A stretch of 63,907 nt of DNA from Gamarada debralockiae (GCA_002803225.1 NXFV01001707.1:1-63907), one strand, 5' to 3'. Numbered from the stretch's first letter, positions 43,964 to 56,489 are shown. The notes: generated by a model not told the origin, from the letters alone. Numbers and translations: made by a program.

Positions 43964-44504
43964 GATGAAAAATGGGGAAAGAATTAGTCGTGGTTTGGAG
44001 AGCGAAGGTGTTGACTAATGGCTGTTGCTGTTGAAGCTTGGATGTGAAAGTCTTCAACCAAATTGAGTTAATACGTAACGAAGTTGGATTTAAAGAGGAT
44101 GATACAAGAAACTTCCCATCGTAACAAATTTCGGGTGAGACAGACAAGTTTTTAACAATTACTTGTACGAGCCAAATTGGGATGAGTTCGCGAGTTCGGA
44201 TGGGCAAACAGGGAAAGTGGGGGTCATCATGTGATGGCAGGATAAATGGGGAGTCTTTTCTTTTGCAACCTGTACTTCTTTGCCTTTCAGGATAGAATTT
44301 TTTTTGATATACAACACACAATTTTTTGAGTGGTGCTACTCATGCAACCTTCCAAAAATCAATTCCAATGAGTCGTTCGCTTTAAAGCTGTTTCCCGCAA
44401 AGGCCATGTCACGTGTAAGGCAGGGGTATTACGCTACGTAGGGCTGGGGTGGCACAAAGCCTTTGCGTCCCAAGTCATGAACACGTTAATATCGAAGCAA
44501 CGAC
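43964..44504. other. Divergent intergenic region
   Basis: About 540 bp between the oxidase gene (minus) and the NTF2-like gene (plus). No gene seen. Confidence 0.4.
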
Positions 44505-45025
44505 ATGTCGAACTTGTCCGCTACCACCACCGCAGAGCCTTCTCAAAGGCGCAAAACTGCTCTGGCAATGGTCAAGAGCTTTGAGGAATGGAACCTTCCA
44601 AGCATAATGAAACACCGCAGTCCTAGTTGTATTCACGAAGTCCTACCCAGTACGTCCTCTTCCACCTTCCAGATCACAATCTTTCCTAACAGCGTCCAGA
44701 ATCTCTCAATCGGCCCCCTATGAACAACGAAGCCTACGAAGCCTTCATTTCCCCTTTGTTGCCCTATTTCCGCGACTTCAAAGTTACTATTGACGACATA
44801 TTCGAAGACGAGAAGGCAAACAAAGTAGTGGTTTGGGCGCGAAGCACAGCTGTTACGGATCTCGGCCCATATAAGAATGAATATATGCTAGCGTTCTATA
44901 TGAATGAGGCTGGTGATAAGGTGGACCGATTCTTGGAGTTCGTGGATACGAGCAACAGCGTGGAGTTCATTCCGAAGTTGAGAAAGTATATAGCAGAGAA
45001 TGAGGGGAAAGCGAAGACGGCTTAG
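44505..45025 (+). CDS. NTF2/SnoaL-like small protein
   Basis: Two exons (44505-44649, 44700-45025) give 156 residues. The 3' splice AG at 44698-44699 is chosen because it alone joins VLPKSLNRPPMNNEAYEAF in frame, the typical start of the fungal family. The fold pattern is an N-terminal helix (SFEEWNLPSIMKHRS), PLLPYFRDFKVTIDDIFEDE, VVVWARSTAVTDLGPYKNEY and DRFLEFVDTS. Members often bind small hydrophobic ligands or act as cyclases or hydrolases. No substrate can be deduced. Confidence 0.85.
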
Positions 45026-45577
45026 GCTGCCTCAGCAGACCAAGTTCAAAGTCAAATGCCTCCCACAATTCAGGAAGGTAGAGAAAGCCGTTGAAGTCTT
45101 CTCCATATCTCGTCAGTTCGAGGTGTCCCCGCAAAACACACCCCCACTCTCGATCGAACGTTCTATTTTGCTTCCTGACTTTCTACCCGGCTTATCGATT
45201 ATGTCTAATGTCATGAGAAGCAGGAAAATAACTGGCAGATCGTCCATACCAGGTCCGCTTTCAGCGACGATCAAGCAATGTTGCGAATTTTTGAGGCCTG
45301 ATCCCTTAGTGAGGGAAAAAGCCAACCTTCCCTTTCGTGGGGTTTGTGGGAGGTCATCTTGCAGCCCCGCTCAAGATTGTCGAACTTCCGTATCTGCTAC
45401 TAGTGGGACAGTGTGGAATACATGCTTGCATGACTTTATTGAGAGATCAGTTAAAAGATTGATGCTATGCTGAACTTTCTCCGTCGGTATTTATCAGTGG
45501 TCATATTGGGAAGTGAAGTTAATCCCCTCAACTCAAGGACTTGCGCATACTGTTACTGAAGAACTTCGTCCTCAAAA
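45026..45577. other. Intergenic region
   Basis: About 550 bp between the NTF2-like gene and the GH35 relic. A long open frame here overlaps the previous stop and lacks any domain, so I treat it as noncoding. Confidence 0.4.
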
Positions 45578-46890
45578 ATGCATCTATCTCTTCTCTCAAC
45601 GGTCGTCCTCCCCTTCCTTAGCATCTTAGGCACAGGAGCTGCTTCTACGTTGCCATTCTCATACAACAATGAATCATTTCTTCTCCATGGCGAGCCATAC
45701 CAGATTATTGGCGGGCAGATGGATCCGCAGCGAATACGCTACCAATTGCTTGTATAAAGTACGTGCAATGGGTCTCAACGCCATCTTCTCTTACATTTTC
45801 TGGGACTAGCTTCAGCCAAGTCGTGATACTTGGGATTTTACAGGGCGCAATAATGTTGCAGAGTATTTCAAATTGCTCAAGAAGTCGGATTGAACATTGT
45901 GCTCAGGGCAGGGCCATATGCCTGTGGAGAGCATGGATGGGGAGGCTTCCCTGCCTGGCTCAGCGAAGTACCTGGAATGGTGGTACGTTCCAATAATGGT
46001 CCCTCCCTTGACGTCTCAAAGACATACCTTGGTCGTCTCGCAAGTGTGCTAGAGCCACTTCTATTAACTAACGGCGGACCTATCCTCATGGCTCAGATTG
46101 AGAACGAGTATGGCTCTTACGGTTCGAACTACACGTACAAGGCAGCCCTACGGGACATGTTCAAAGATACTTTTGGTATAACTCTTTATACGAACGATGG
46201 CGGCGTGGAGCAGGACATTGTAGGTTGTCAGATCCCTAGCATTTGGTACAGACAGATGGCGACCCAAAGAGTGGTTTCGCCGCAAGAGACCAGTATGCGG
46301 ATCCAACCAGCCTTGGGCCCCAACTTGATGAATATTATATCACGTGGACAGAGTGCACGCCGAATTCGCTGAACACGATTTTCTTCACCGCCTCAAGCAA
46401 TGATAGTACGAATGCGACGACTCCTGCGACTGGTGTGAGTACCGAAACGGATTTCCTATCCATCACGCTCGTCAATGCGCTCTACTACTCCGTCGCCCTC
46501 ACCGAGATTCAGATTTGGGCCTCTTCCAACCCCGGTTCGCGATACGAAGCCGAAGATAGACTGCTAGGGACGTTCATCGGTGGGTTTGAGGGAAAGAAAT
46601 CTGCCTTGAATTGTACGATCAAGAACGGTGGCATGCTATTTGGCTCTGGTGGGTGGGCTGAAGTTGCGAATGTTCGGAGGCCCGGAGGGGCAGGTCACGA
46701 ATCTGATGTGATAGGAGGTGGGAGAGGGGTGCTGGCTGTGCAGATAAACTTTCCGAGCAATGAGACAGTAACGTTTAATAATACTGAGGCCAATAAGACA
46801 GTTAAGGTGGATTTCTTAGAAGGTGGGAACGTTGTTACTTTGTTCCAGGTCGACGGGGAGCCGTGGGTTGATGCTTTTATTGTAGGGTAA
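45578..46890 (+). pseudogene. Decayed GH35 beta-galactosidase
   Basis: Starts with a good signal peptide (MHLSLLSTVVLPFLSILG) and GH35 sequence (FLLHGEPYQIIGGQMDPQRI), then a TAA. Later pieces, AMGLNAIFSYIFWD followed by a TAG, then after a one-base shift VGLNIVLRAGPYACGEHGWG, GGFPAWLSEVPGMVVRSNNGP and ILMAQIENEYGSYGSNY (catalytic acid region), follow family order. A further frame gives GFAARDQYADPTSLGPQ, after which most of the usual 1000-residue protein is missing. The tail (about 46380-46890) is one open frame with a carbohydrate-binding-like RYEAEDRLLGTFIGGFEGKK. At least two stops, two shifts and a large deletion make it non-functional. Confidence 0.85.
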
Positions 46891-47214
46891 AGAAAGGTGC
46901 TTCGAAGCTGTCATAACAATGTTTTCTTGCCGCTTGACAATAATGCAAGTTCGAGCGGGGAGGGAAAACGCTTTAAGGCGAAAGATGAACACTTATACAT
47001 TATATGTGTATGTATCACGATGCCAGCTCCTACTTGTATGCTTTCCCACCTGTGAAATAACGCCAATCCATGCAGCGTGGTCTGGTACCAATGCGAACCC
47101 AAACGTCCAATAATTAAAACGCCATTAACGCACTGCCCATGTATATTCCAGGTCCGCCATATGAATGTTCCCTTCTCTCGCCGACCACTTCTCGTCCCTT
47201 CTTTGGATCAAATA
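46891..47214. other. Convergent 3' intergenic region
   Basis: About 320 bp between the GH35 relic and the transcription-factor gene. Nothing recognised. Confidence 0.4.
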
Positions 47215-49527
47215 CTAAAACGACAACAGTCGCTTCAGATGACTTCCCTTCTCACAATCACTTGGAATCGGAGGGAACCTTCCCTGCTTCTTCTCAAAGA
47301 TCTGTACAATAGCCTGTACAGCATCATAGTACGTCTCAGCCGTCCTCTGGAAGCCAAGTTTGTTCCATTCGCTCTCTCCTGCTGCAGCTTTGATCTCGTC
47401 CCAGACGGTCTTCCAGTTATGCATCGCCGTTTTGAAAGGCTGAACGAGGGCGTGGATGTTGGTGAAAGGCAACTGGATAAGAGGGTTCGAGAAGGTGGAA
47501 GCCCAAACGTGCGTGTAGATAACTTGAAGATGTCAGTACAAGACGCTTAGGGAGTAAATTGGTGCGACTTACAATGAATAAGCATCTGCATATCCAATGC
47601 AGTCAAATTGCCAGATCTTAATGATGTCAAGCCTTCGGCCTTTTCAGGAGGTGAGAAAAGGACCAGGAATGCGTCCTTTATCTTCATCTTGCGAACTGGA
47701 AATAAGGAGTGCGTTACCAGCTCGTCGTAATTTGCTAGTGCAAAGAATCTGTCATCACTTGGGAAGGTCAGATCGATTTCGGCCCATTGGAATCTTGGGG
47801 AGACGTTGTTGAAGATTCCGAATGCACTGTCTAGCATTAATGCAACTGTGGCAGTGCTATCAAGAGTTAGAAAGGCTGGTCGAAAAGGGGGAGGTTGATA
47901 TACCGAATGTATGATTCTGTGAGAACCCAGCTTCTGAATGACGCTTGATCATTGATCACAAAGTTTTGTGGATGTTGAACTGTTTGTAATTCCAAGTGGT
48001 GGAATATCTGCAAATCCTGGTCAGCGAATTCCAATGAAATGCATGACAGAGAAACTTACAGCAATGATTCTGGGGAACCTTTGTTGCCGAACTCTTGTCC
48101 TAGCAATAGCATTGCCAGTCCAGTATTGTAAAACGATCATGAGATAAGCCCCTTGCAGTTCCTGTAATTGATACTGTTGCCATTCTAGGGACGAGTTCTC
48201 TCCTTGTCTGACGTACTGTCGACCTGGTAAGTCGTATTCTTCGTTCAGCCCTGGTATCGAGTAGACATAACTCTCGATTGTATCCAGTAGTAACTTGAGT
48301 TTGGCAACTTCTTCAGTATCACTGCCGTACTAGAGAAGCTTATTAGCACTAATTCGATATATGCACAAAAGGACCAACTTACCATCCCACCAAGACTCAT
48401 CAATGCCAGAACTAACGGAAGAGCCGCTGTGCATGGATTAAAAGTTGCCTCGTGAACCATCGGTGCATGCTTGTGCCAATGCCTGAAATATAACTTTATA
48501 TATGCCGCAACATTGCTCGTCGTTATGATATCAGTCGCATCGAGAACCTCCTTCGACGGGTGATTTGGTGAATTCAGTACTGCAGCTGCGTATTTTAACT
48601 TCTCCCTTATATCAAAAGCTCTCTGCTCCAACACATTTCGATCTAGAAAGAGAGCCTCTTGACCTGACCAGAGCATCAGGTTCTCCCCAGCCATTGGCCA
48701 ATTTTGTGTCTCCTGGTGGAATGTCTGGAATTCCAGATGACTGAGGAAAACATCCGGGTTGTTTTCAACCTGTGGCATATGTCCATATCCATTATAAGCC
48801 GGTGCTGCTCCCGACAAATCTCCAACAAAGGGTTCGTAGCCTTTACTCAGGGACATGAGGTTCGAGAAATCGGTCATGGTTGTATCTTTCGGAAATTCGC
48901 GCATGAAATCCGTTTCGCCCGGGCAATTGAGAAGGAAACCAATCGAATTCCGGTCAGAACCAGTCAGATCCGGAGTTGTGGTATTGGAATGGGTCTCGTC
49001 TGGACTCGAAGCCGCTGCGACAGTCAGCACAGTCAGCTACGAAGCATCTTGATCCTCCAAGCCAATAACCAACCTGTAGGCCGACTCTTAACACAAGGCC
49101 TCCCAAACTCCCTGCATTTCCGGCATGGCACTTCGTTGTCGCATTTGACTTTGAGCCTTGAGCATTCGTCGCACGCATGTCGTTTTCGTCCTCGCTCTAG
49201 AGAACTCGGTATCTCGGAAGTTCCTCTTCGATCGCATCGACTAAAATGGTCTCGCAACACATCGCTGCGGCACCCCAGGGTCAGCGGATATTATCCCAGT
49301 GGGATATCGGAGGTCCTTGACAGGACTTACCTGCGTTTGAAAGTCTTGGAGCAGAATTTGCAGCTATATGGTCTGTCGCCGGAATCTGGAGCCTACACGT
49401 TAGATACACGACGACAAAGACCCAGAATCGAGGGTTGCGCACGTTGCTGTTGATGTCGCAGAAGATGGGCTTTGCGTTGGAATTTCTTGCCACATTGATT
49501 GCAGGTCGATAGGCTTTGAGCCTCCAT
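47215..49527 (-). CDS. Transcription factor with C2H2 fingers and a Zn(II)2Cys6 domain
   Basis: Eight exons (49527-49443, 49385-49331, 49264-49074, 49014-48383, 48329-48060, 48007-47904, 47856-47573, 47522-47215) join in phase to 642 residues. Two C2H2 fingers open the protein: CNQCGKKFQRKAHLLRHQQQH, then SGDRPYSCKFCSKTFKRSDVLRDH. They are followed by a binuclear zinc cluster, RHACDECSRLKVKCDN .. CRKCREFGRPC. The middle and C-terminus carry the helical fungal_trans region (YIKLYFRHWHKHAPMVHEATF, LVLALMSLGGM). The fingers span three introns, so a single-exon search would miss the N-terminus. Targets unknown. Confidence 0.9.
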
Positions 49528-51859
49528 TTTGTCGGAACCATTCTGGTGGAACGCAAGGCGTTGACGAGAGTCAATTTATTAGAGGAATCTGGAACGTGGG
49601 CCCGCGCTGCGGGGCTTTCTGGTGGGGATGGCTCGGCTTACTTTCAGCCACCTTTCGAACAGCAAGCATGTGGTTCTTTGCGGCACAGCGCCTCATCTAG
49701 GGTCCACTTCTGCAGGCTAGACCTTGTCCATCGGAAATATACACCCTAAAAGTACCTCTCCTCGGACGACAAGACAAGGGGGGGTTAGATTCATAGAAGA
49801 GTTGTTAAGCAACAGGCCTCGCATTGGAGAGTCCGTGTTAAAAAGTGGAATGAATTGAGTCAAGTTCGTGATAAGAAGTGGAGTGAATTGAGTCAAACCA
49901 AGGCTAACCCCAAGTGGGAGGGCATCTCATATAAAACGCATAATTAACAGCCACTGCCATAAAGAATTCGGTTATGACGGCCATCAAGAGGGAGGCGCAT
50001 AGGAGGCGGTCAAGGTCAACCCAGCGGACAGACCTCCCTTTGAGCTCAAAATGTTCTTTTGTCAATCAGAAGCTACTGCTATGTGGAACTCGCCTTTAAA
50101 GAAGCAGAGTATGCGAAACGGTCGTGGTGTTCAAGGTCAGACCCAGCGGTCAGAAGTGCCAGGGAAGTTCGCAGTGGAAATGTTCTAGAAACTTGAATGG
50201 CCTGAATCTCGGATAAATTAACAGCCTCTGCCAAAGGGTGTTGTGGGTTCTAAATCGCGAAGAAGTGGGATGGTTCAATCACACAGTTCAACCAAGCGGA
50301 GCAAGACCAAATCTGGGAATTTAATTAAGTGATCCTTTATTCCCAAGTTGAAACCCACAAAGAGTGAAGTCTCGCCCCTATGCTAGAATAACAGTAAGAA
50401 TCGACCGTCAAATCCTTACCCCATCACTCCTTTCTCAAAGACAAGAACCCTTCCCCAAGTCCAAAAAGTTGTTCCAATTAAGGTGGTAGTAAATGAGACT
50501 GCCGAAGAAATGTTGGTCAAGTAAACACCGGCCACGATGTCGAAGCGAGCTATAGCCAGGTATGACTGCCTTCCTTTTTTTCTCGAGTGTGTTAGAAGAG
50601 GAATTTTCTGCACCTGAATGCACCAGTGTGTTAGTAAGGAGCTATTCTGAACGGAAATTTGGTGAGAGGACATACCCAGATGAAATGATAGCGATAGATG
50701 TTTTGTGCTTTTTCAATAGCTGGCAGTTGACGGGCAAAGAATTATCGTTTGTTATCATCGGATGAACTATCATTATCATCGACACGGGGTAGAATGAGCG
50801 ATGGTGATCGAGGATTTGGAAGTTGTCAATTGATGGAATTATCGTGAAAGGAGTGCAGCCTAAGTTACCTCAAGTCAGTCAACTTCTCAGCAGTGGGAGA
50901 GGGAAAGCGAATTCACCCAGACGTTACCCCTTCGTCCCATCTCAATCCAGTCTACCATTCATTGATAACGTCTTAGAGAATGGTGATACCAAGAATGATG
51001 AATTTCGATTTTTAGTGGTTTAAGACATAGAATGAAGAAAATACATTTCGCATTTACTTGCTGGTGTTACACACTGAGGATATATTGAAGTGTGCGAAGA
51101 AAGGGTAACAATGTTGATAAAGGAGCGAAAAGAGTGTGGTGTGTTTATTTCCAGAAATGGAGAGATTTGAAATCTAGCCTTCAGCCAACTTGAAAACAGC
51201 AGAAGCTCTTTGGACGCCAATAGAGGGAAATGGTCTTGCCCAGAAATAGCCATGAGATTCGGAAAGGAGAAGGACCGACTTCGATCGCAAACGGCAATTC
51301 CGCCTCCTTTTTCGACGACACAGGCAGCCTGGTAGCCAACTTCAGCCTTTTCAGATATCCCCACCATTTTGTTCTCGGAGCTCATAATCTTATCGAAAGA
51401 CCCCGAACTTGCGATACGCTTGCGATTTCGCAGGCATCAGCGTACCTCGATGTTGTCTTTTTTTTTGTTCGACTCTTTCGATACGGCCGAAAACAATCGA
51501 TTTGAGGATGTTTAGCCGATCTTGACAACTTCAATATGTGATGATTGGATCCTGACTCTCGGTCTTGTGGTGTGATCGGGGAGTAGGAGACGACAATAGG
51601 GTTCAAAAGAACCAGAGGAGAGATTCAGACGCCGGAAGTCCCATATTGGGACCTAAAAGTAGCTTATAGTGCGAGCAGCTAAGTATTCGCTGCAGTTCTT
51701 ACAATTATTTGCTTCATTGATTGCGGCTTCCAATGACTCCCTTATTTCCTATTATCGATCAAGTCGAATAGCCAACATAAGCAATGGCACAATATCTTAC
51801 ATGGATGCAATGACTTCTATCCAACGACGCCAAGAATCACCTGAACGCCTCATAGATCA
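49528..51859. other. Long intergenic region, possible gene relic
   Basis: About 2.3 kb with no clear gene. Short direct repeats (GTGAATTGAGTCAA twice near 49850-49895; CAAGGTCA.ACCCAGCGG near 50008 and 50138) suggest old duplication. Minus-strand pieces near 50740-50416 look protein-like (ARQLPAIEKAQNIYRYHF, then IARFDIVAGVYLTNISSA ending EKGVMG and a stop) but carry a stop upstream and no known domain. Confidence 0.4.
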
Positions 51860-54800
51860 TTATGTTGGTCTTTTCATAGTGGGTGGCCGGAAAGCTTGCC
51901 CTTTTCCACTAGACCACCCATTCATACTTCTCTTCACCCCCAGAGTCTTCTTTGAGCCAAGTGAGGCCTGTGCTATCGATACAGTTGTAGTATGCATCGT
52001 TGTCGCTGGCCGAATCAGAGGTAGTAAGGCTGGCTTTGCAGTGATGCCCGGAGGCTTCTCTGGGGCTTCCACCGGATCAGGTGTGGGCTTTGGCCTCGGC
52101 GGAGAACTTGAGAGGAAAACATAGTTGTGTGGCATATGTTCTTCGCTATGAACGACACGTCTTGGTCGAATGCTCGTTTGTCCTGCGCCGAGTCGATGAC
52201 TAGCCAGTTCTGGTGTAATACCAAGTGACTCATTGCATAAAGGATTGGGTCTCAGCCGGTTGATATCCCTACCCATACCCATTGCCTGAGAGCTCGTCTT
52301 GAGATTCTTGCGGTGTTCCATTCCGTCTGAGTTCGGCGATGCTCGCTTGAGAGCCTTGGGTTCGGATTTACCCAAGAAACCGAAGAGAGTGCCTTGTCCT
52401 TCTAATCCTTTTGGAGTTTTCTTGGCACCCTTCGCCTTGGAATATTCATGACTATCATCCGATTTCTCTGATATTCTAACCGCGCAGTTGATAGATTGCT
52501 CAGTCAGAGCCTGAAGATGTGACCCAGCACTGACGAAGGTGGTTTTCATTGTCACGGAGGCCGTACTAAAACTGGAAGCCCTGTCCATTGTTGTCGGATA
52601 TGTATTTCCCCAGTTCGCTCTCGAACCCTCCTCGGCAAGGCTGGTAGAACGGCCAAGCTCGACGCTCTGGCGTGTTGGCGCTCGCTGGCCTTTGGTATAT
52701 GTGGGCTTCCCAGACCCTGGTTTCCAATCGAATTCCTCTTTTGTATCTTCATCGCCCCCGTTGACTGGAAACAAGTCGTCTTCCGCGCTTCTAAGTAATG
52801 AAGACGATTTCGAGATCGATTCTGTAGAGGGCAATGGGCGACGAAGTATTTGTGCGATGGATTGGATAGTTGATGAGCGAAGTGAGGGAGCTTTTTCGTT
52901 GAGAAGTGGTGCTAGAGAAGGTGGCTCGAGGAAGGGAGACAGTGTTGAGCTTTCTCCTTGTGAGTTCTTTACTGGGAAACTCATGTATAGCAATGCTTTG
53001 GCTCTAGTCATAGCCACATATAGAAGTCGTCGCTCTTCGTCCGAGTCTTCGGCCCTTGAATGTGGGATGGAGCCTTGATAGGCGCCAGGAATGAATACGA
53101 CAGGCCACTCGAGTCCCTTTGCGGCATGGATAGTCGATATCGTGACCTGCGCAGTAGGAGCTCCCTCGTCCTCGTCGTTCTTGACTTCCGAAGCAAGTGC
53201 AACATTGGCTAGAAACTTTGATAACACGTCTAAGTCACCATCCTGCTCTAGCCCATCAACCTCAGGGAGGGAGTCATCTTCGTAGCCAGTAGCAATTAGG
53301 CTCTCAAAATCTCCAGCTTGGATGACCAGTTCTTGCACGTTATCCCATCGTCCCTTGTTGGCATCTGCGTGATGCTCCTCTAACCAATTCTCATAGTTCA
53401 CCTTATCGATGACGAATTGTATGAGCTGGACAGTGGTACATCGTTGCTCAGGATCGGCAAGTTTCTTCCTTGCCGTGAGGATCATGTTGACAAATGCCGA
53501 CAAACTTTGTTCCGTCTGTTTAGGAAGCTTGACCTTCGTCGTTCTTTGACCTCGAACCATGCCCAGTATCAAAGACCAGAAAGTTATTTTTGATACATCC
53601 GCTTCCTCCAGGAGAGCTTTGATCGTGGTATCGCCAATCCGTCTCGAAGGGGTATTGATGATGCGAGACAAAGCATCGTTGTTATCTGGTTGGCTGATAG
53701 TCCTCAAATAGTCCAGAATAGTTTTCACCTCGACACGATCGTAGAAGCGAAGGCCCCCTGTCCAGAGTCAGCGAAGAGAGGATTGAATATGTTTTCAGAG
53801 TGTTACCTACCAACCATGCGATAGGCTATACCTGCTTTACCCAATTCGCTCTCAATGAGTCGCGAAAGGGAAGCAGAACGCAACAGGATAGCAAAGTCAT
53901 TCAAATCCAAAAGGTCGCCTGACAATCCCATACACCTTTGAATCTCAGAGACAAGCCACTCGGCCTCCTTATGGGCGTTTGCGAGTTTTCGAAGGACTGG
54001 TCGAGTTCCAACACTGTGAGTCGCCGAAAGGGATTTTGCAATTCTAGAACTGTCCTGTTCGATGACACTCAATGCCGTCAAGAGAATCGCACCCGAAGAG
54101 CGATAATTTTCCTCCAAAGCAATTGTCACAGTATCCGGGTATTGGCGAAGCATACGTCCATAGTTCTTCGTTTCCGCAGCACGAAATCCGTAGATACTCT
54201 GGTCCGGGTCTCCAACAATGGTAATTCGTTTTCGCTGTGCTGCAAAGAGTCGCATCAAGTCAAATTGAACAATGTTCGTGTCTTGGAACTCATCGATGAG
54301 TACGGCCTCAACATTTGATACACAAGACGGATATTTTCGGAGGAGGTCGACACATCGGAGGAGGAGATCGTCGTAATCGAGGAGGTTGGATCGTTCCAGC
54401 GCTGCTTCGTACTCGACATAACAGACCTCGAATTCTTTTGCTTCAGCCGACTTCTTCTTTCCACTGGTATGCTCTGCGCTTTCTCCTCGGGCTTTCCTCC
54501 CACTTATTCGCCCTCGAGCCACCTTTGGATCGATCGTGAAATTATTCCGTTTGACAATCCGCTTGATGATCGCGAGCGAGTCTGAGCTGTCGGCTATCCC
54601 GAAATCCTTCTTGATATCAATCAGGTGGCCGTATCGAGCCAAGTATCGTCTTGCAATACTGTGAAATGTGCCCAATATCAATTTGGATTCCAATCCGTTC
54701 CCAATCAACCTCCCAATTCTCTCCTTCATTTCTCGTGCCGCCTTGACCGTGAATGTAGCGACGATGATATTCCATGGCTGAAGTCCTTGTGCCAATAGCC

Positions 54801-54933
54801 AGGCAGTCCGTGATGTCAATGTATGTGTCTTCCCACTGCCCGGCCCAGCCAGAATAGCTAATGTGTCTGCGAAGGAGGATACTGCCGCTTGTTGTGAGGG
54901 ATTGAGGTTCGTGAGAAGGCCATCGGGAGTCAT
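51860..54933 (-). CDS. srs2: Srs2-type UvrD/Rep family DNA helicase
   Basis: 3'-5' helicase that removes Rad51 filaments and unwinds recombination intermediates in the nucleus. Two exons (54933-53811, 53757-51860) give 1006 residues. Superfamily 1 motifs in order: LNPSQQAAV (Q motif), ILAGPGSGKTHTL (Walker A), LGTFHSIARRYL, VEAVLIDEFQDTN (Walker B), ITIVGDPDQSIYGFR, ALEENYRSS, AYRMVGGLRFYDRVEVK across the intron, TIHAAKGLEWPVVF and RRLLYVAMTRAK. The C-terminal third is low-complexity and contains QGTLFGFL at about residues 828-835, a PCNA-interaction-type motif, and KKTLGVKRSMNGW near the end, typical of fungal Srs2. Other UvrD helicases are less likely given this tail. Confidence 0.93.
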
Positions 54934-55338
54934 TGTTTCCGTCGCGTCGCGATACGGTATGGTGCTCGAATTTTGCGCAAGGAAAGAGACTTGGAGTCCC
55001 CACTAGACATTGGAAACTCCAAATGGGAATTCTATGATTTAGCAGTGCGAATTGGAGATGTAACCCTTATTCGTTTACTAGGCTTTTTACGCGTTTTGAT
55101 TTTAGCGCCTCGCGCTGCAGAAACGCGAGCACGTGCAGGAGATTAAGCGCTTTTTGCAAGAAGGATGGTTTTCTGGCAATTGTCTCTGGTGGTTGTCTCA
55201 TAATGGGGTATTAAATATTATGATTTTTGAAGCCAAGTATCCCTCTGGCATTACACTCCCGGGCATCTCCATGTTCAACGACATCGTCACATCTCATCCT
55301 ATTATCACCCTCCTTTGCACCCGCTAATCATTTCACAT
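54934..55338. other. Intergenic region
   Basis: About 400 bp upstream of the helicase start, next to the 3' end of the fasciclin relic. Nothing recognised. Confidence 0.4.
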
Positions 55339-56489
55339 CTACATGAGAAGCCCAGCAGCGATAACCAGCAGAGCGCTCACGACCAATCCAGCAACTTTGT
55401 TTGTCCCACCCATCATTGACGAAGCAGAGCCAACGAAGACTTTCGGAGCCGGGGTTGATGGTATGATTATCTATCCATCCACGTCAGTTCCAAAGAGCTT
55501 CTAGTCTCGAACAAAAGCAAACATACCGAATCAATTATGTGAGCAACATCGTTCTGTAAGATCTGGTTTGAAGCGATTATCTTCGCGTTGTTGACATAAT
55601 AGTCATTTCCTCTCGCTGTGATGTTTGTTCCTCCCTGTGTCTGATACGAGGCACCATTCGTTAGCGAGGGCAGGTACCCGACGAAGTTGGGTATGATGTG
55701 TCCTGACAGCAAGCTTGCCGACGAAGTGTAGTTGCTGGTTGCATTGGCTTTAGAGAAGGCAGCGTTAGAAGGGATGAAACATGTTATTGCAGGCGTATTA
55801 TCGAGTGTCGAGGTCGTGTTAGACGAGTTGCCTAAGCTGGCGAATGCGGTGTGATCGTTCGCGATGGCGGTCGAGGACAGAGGTTCGGGAAGACAGAAGT
55901 ACCTTTGAAGAGTAAGAGTCAGTTTAATCGCTGGATAGCTTTGAGCAACTCACGAGTCAACGATTTGGACGAGTCCTCCATCGTAGGGGATATTAGCTTG
56001 CATGATGCTGACGTGGTTCCCAGCCAGTGAAGACCTCCAACAGAGAAGGCACCGATGTGGTGTTGGTATTGCGTCGAAGAGGCGACGAGGCCTATCGTTT
56101 GGCAACATTGCTCTAAGTGACATTGAGCGGATTCGCGGCCGACTGCCCTGCGCCAGCAAGGTTCGCGGAGTTATCGTTCGACTCCAAGGGCTTGCCAGAC
56201 CCTTCGCTCATGTCACCAAGACTGTTGGATGTTTTGATGCCATGGTATAGCAGGCACTGGTTGGTAGTTAGACGCTTTCCTTTGCGTTGATATAGGTAGG
56301 CACATCCATCGATGGAGCGAAGACGGTCTGGACTTGGCTGGAGAAGACGACTGCGACTGTGAGATCGGACTCTATCTGAGTTGCAAATTCAGAGGCACCA
56401 GCACTTTGAAGGGCTTCTACGAGGCTAATTGCTTGTGCAGCAACCGTAGAGATGATCGCCAAGAGGAACAGGAAGTATAGGGTCCACAT
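55339..56489 (-). pseudogene. GPI-anchored fasciclin (FAS1) protein, disrupted
   Basis: The first frame has a signal peptide (MWTLYFLFLLAIISTVAAQ) and a FAS1 start (SLVEALQSAGASEF .. TVFAPSMDV), ending in a TAA at about 56270. In a shifted frame come CLLYHGIKTS and PLNVT, each followed by stops. In another comes NHVSIMQANIPYDGGLVQIVDS, the end of the first FAS1 domain. After an intron the second domain is open: ITCFIPSNAAFSKAN, LLSGHIIPNFVGYLP, YYVNNAKIIASNQILQNDV, HIID. The last exon ends with a GPI signal (AGLVVSALLVIAAGLL). The second half looks healthy and the first is broken, so this is a pseudogene or a badly resolved gene. Confidence 0.7.

Noticed and set aside
45000..45473. 157-codon plus-strand frame after the NTF2-like gene
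   Set aside because: Begins inside the NTF2-like exon in another frame and has no recognisable sequence.
51669..52124. 151-codon plus-strand frame
   Set aside because: Mostly antisense to the Srs2 C-terminus. No domain.
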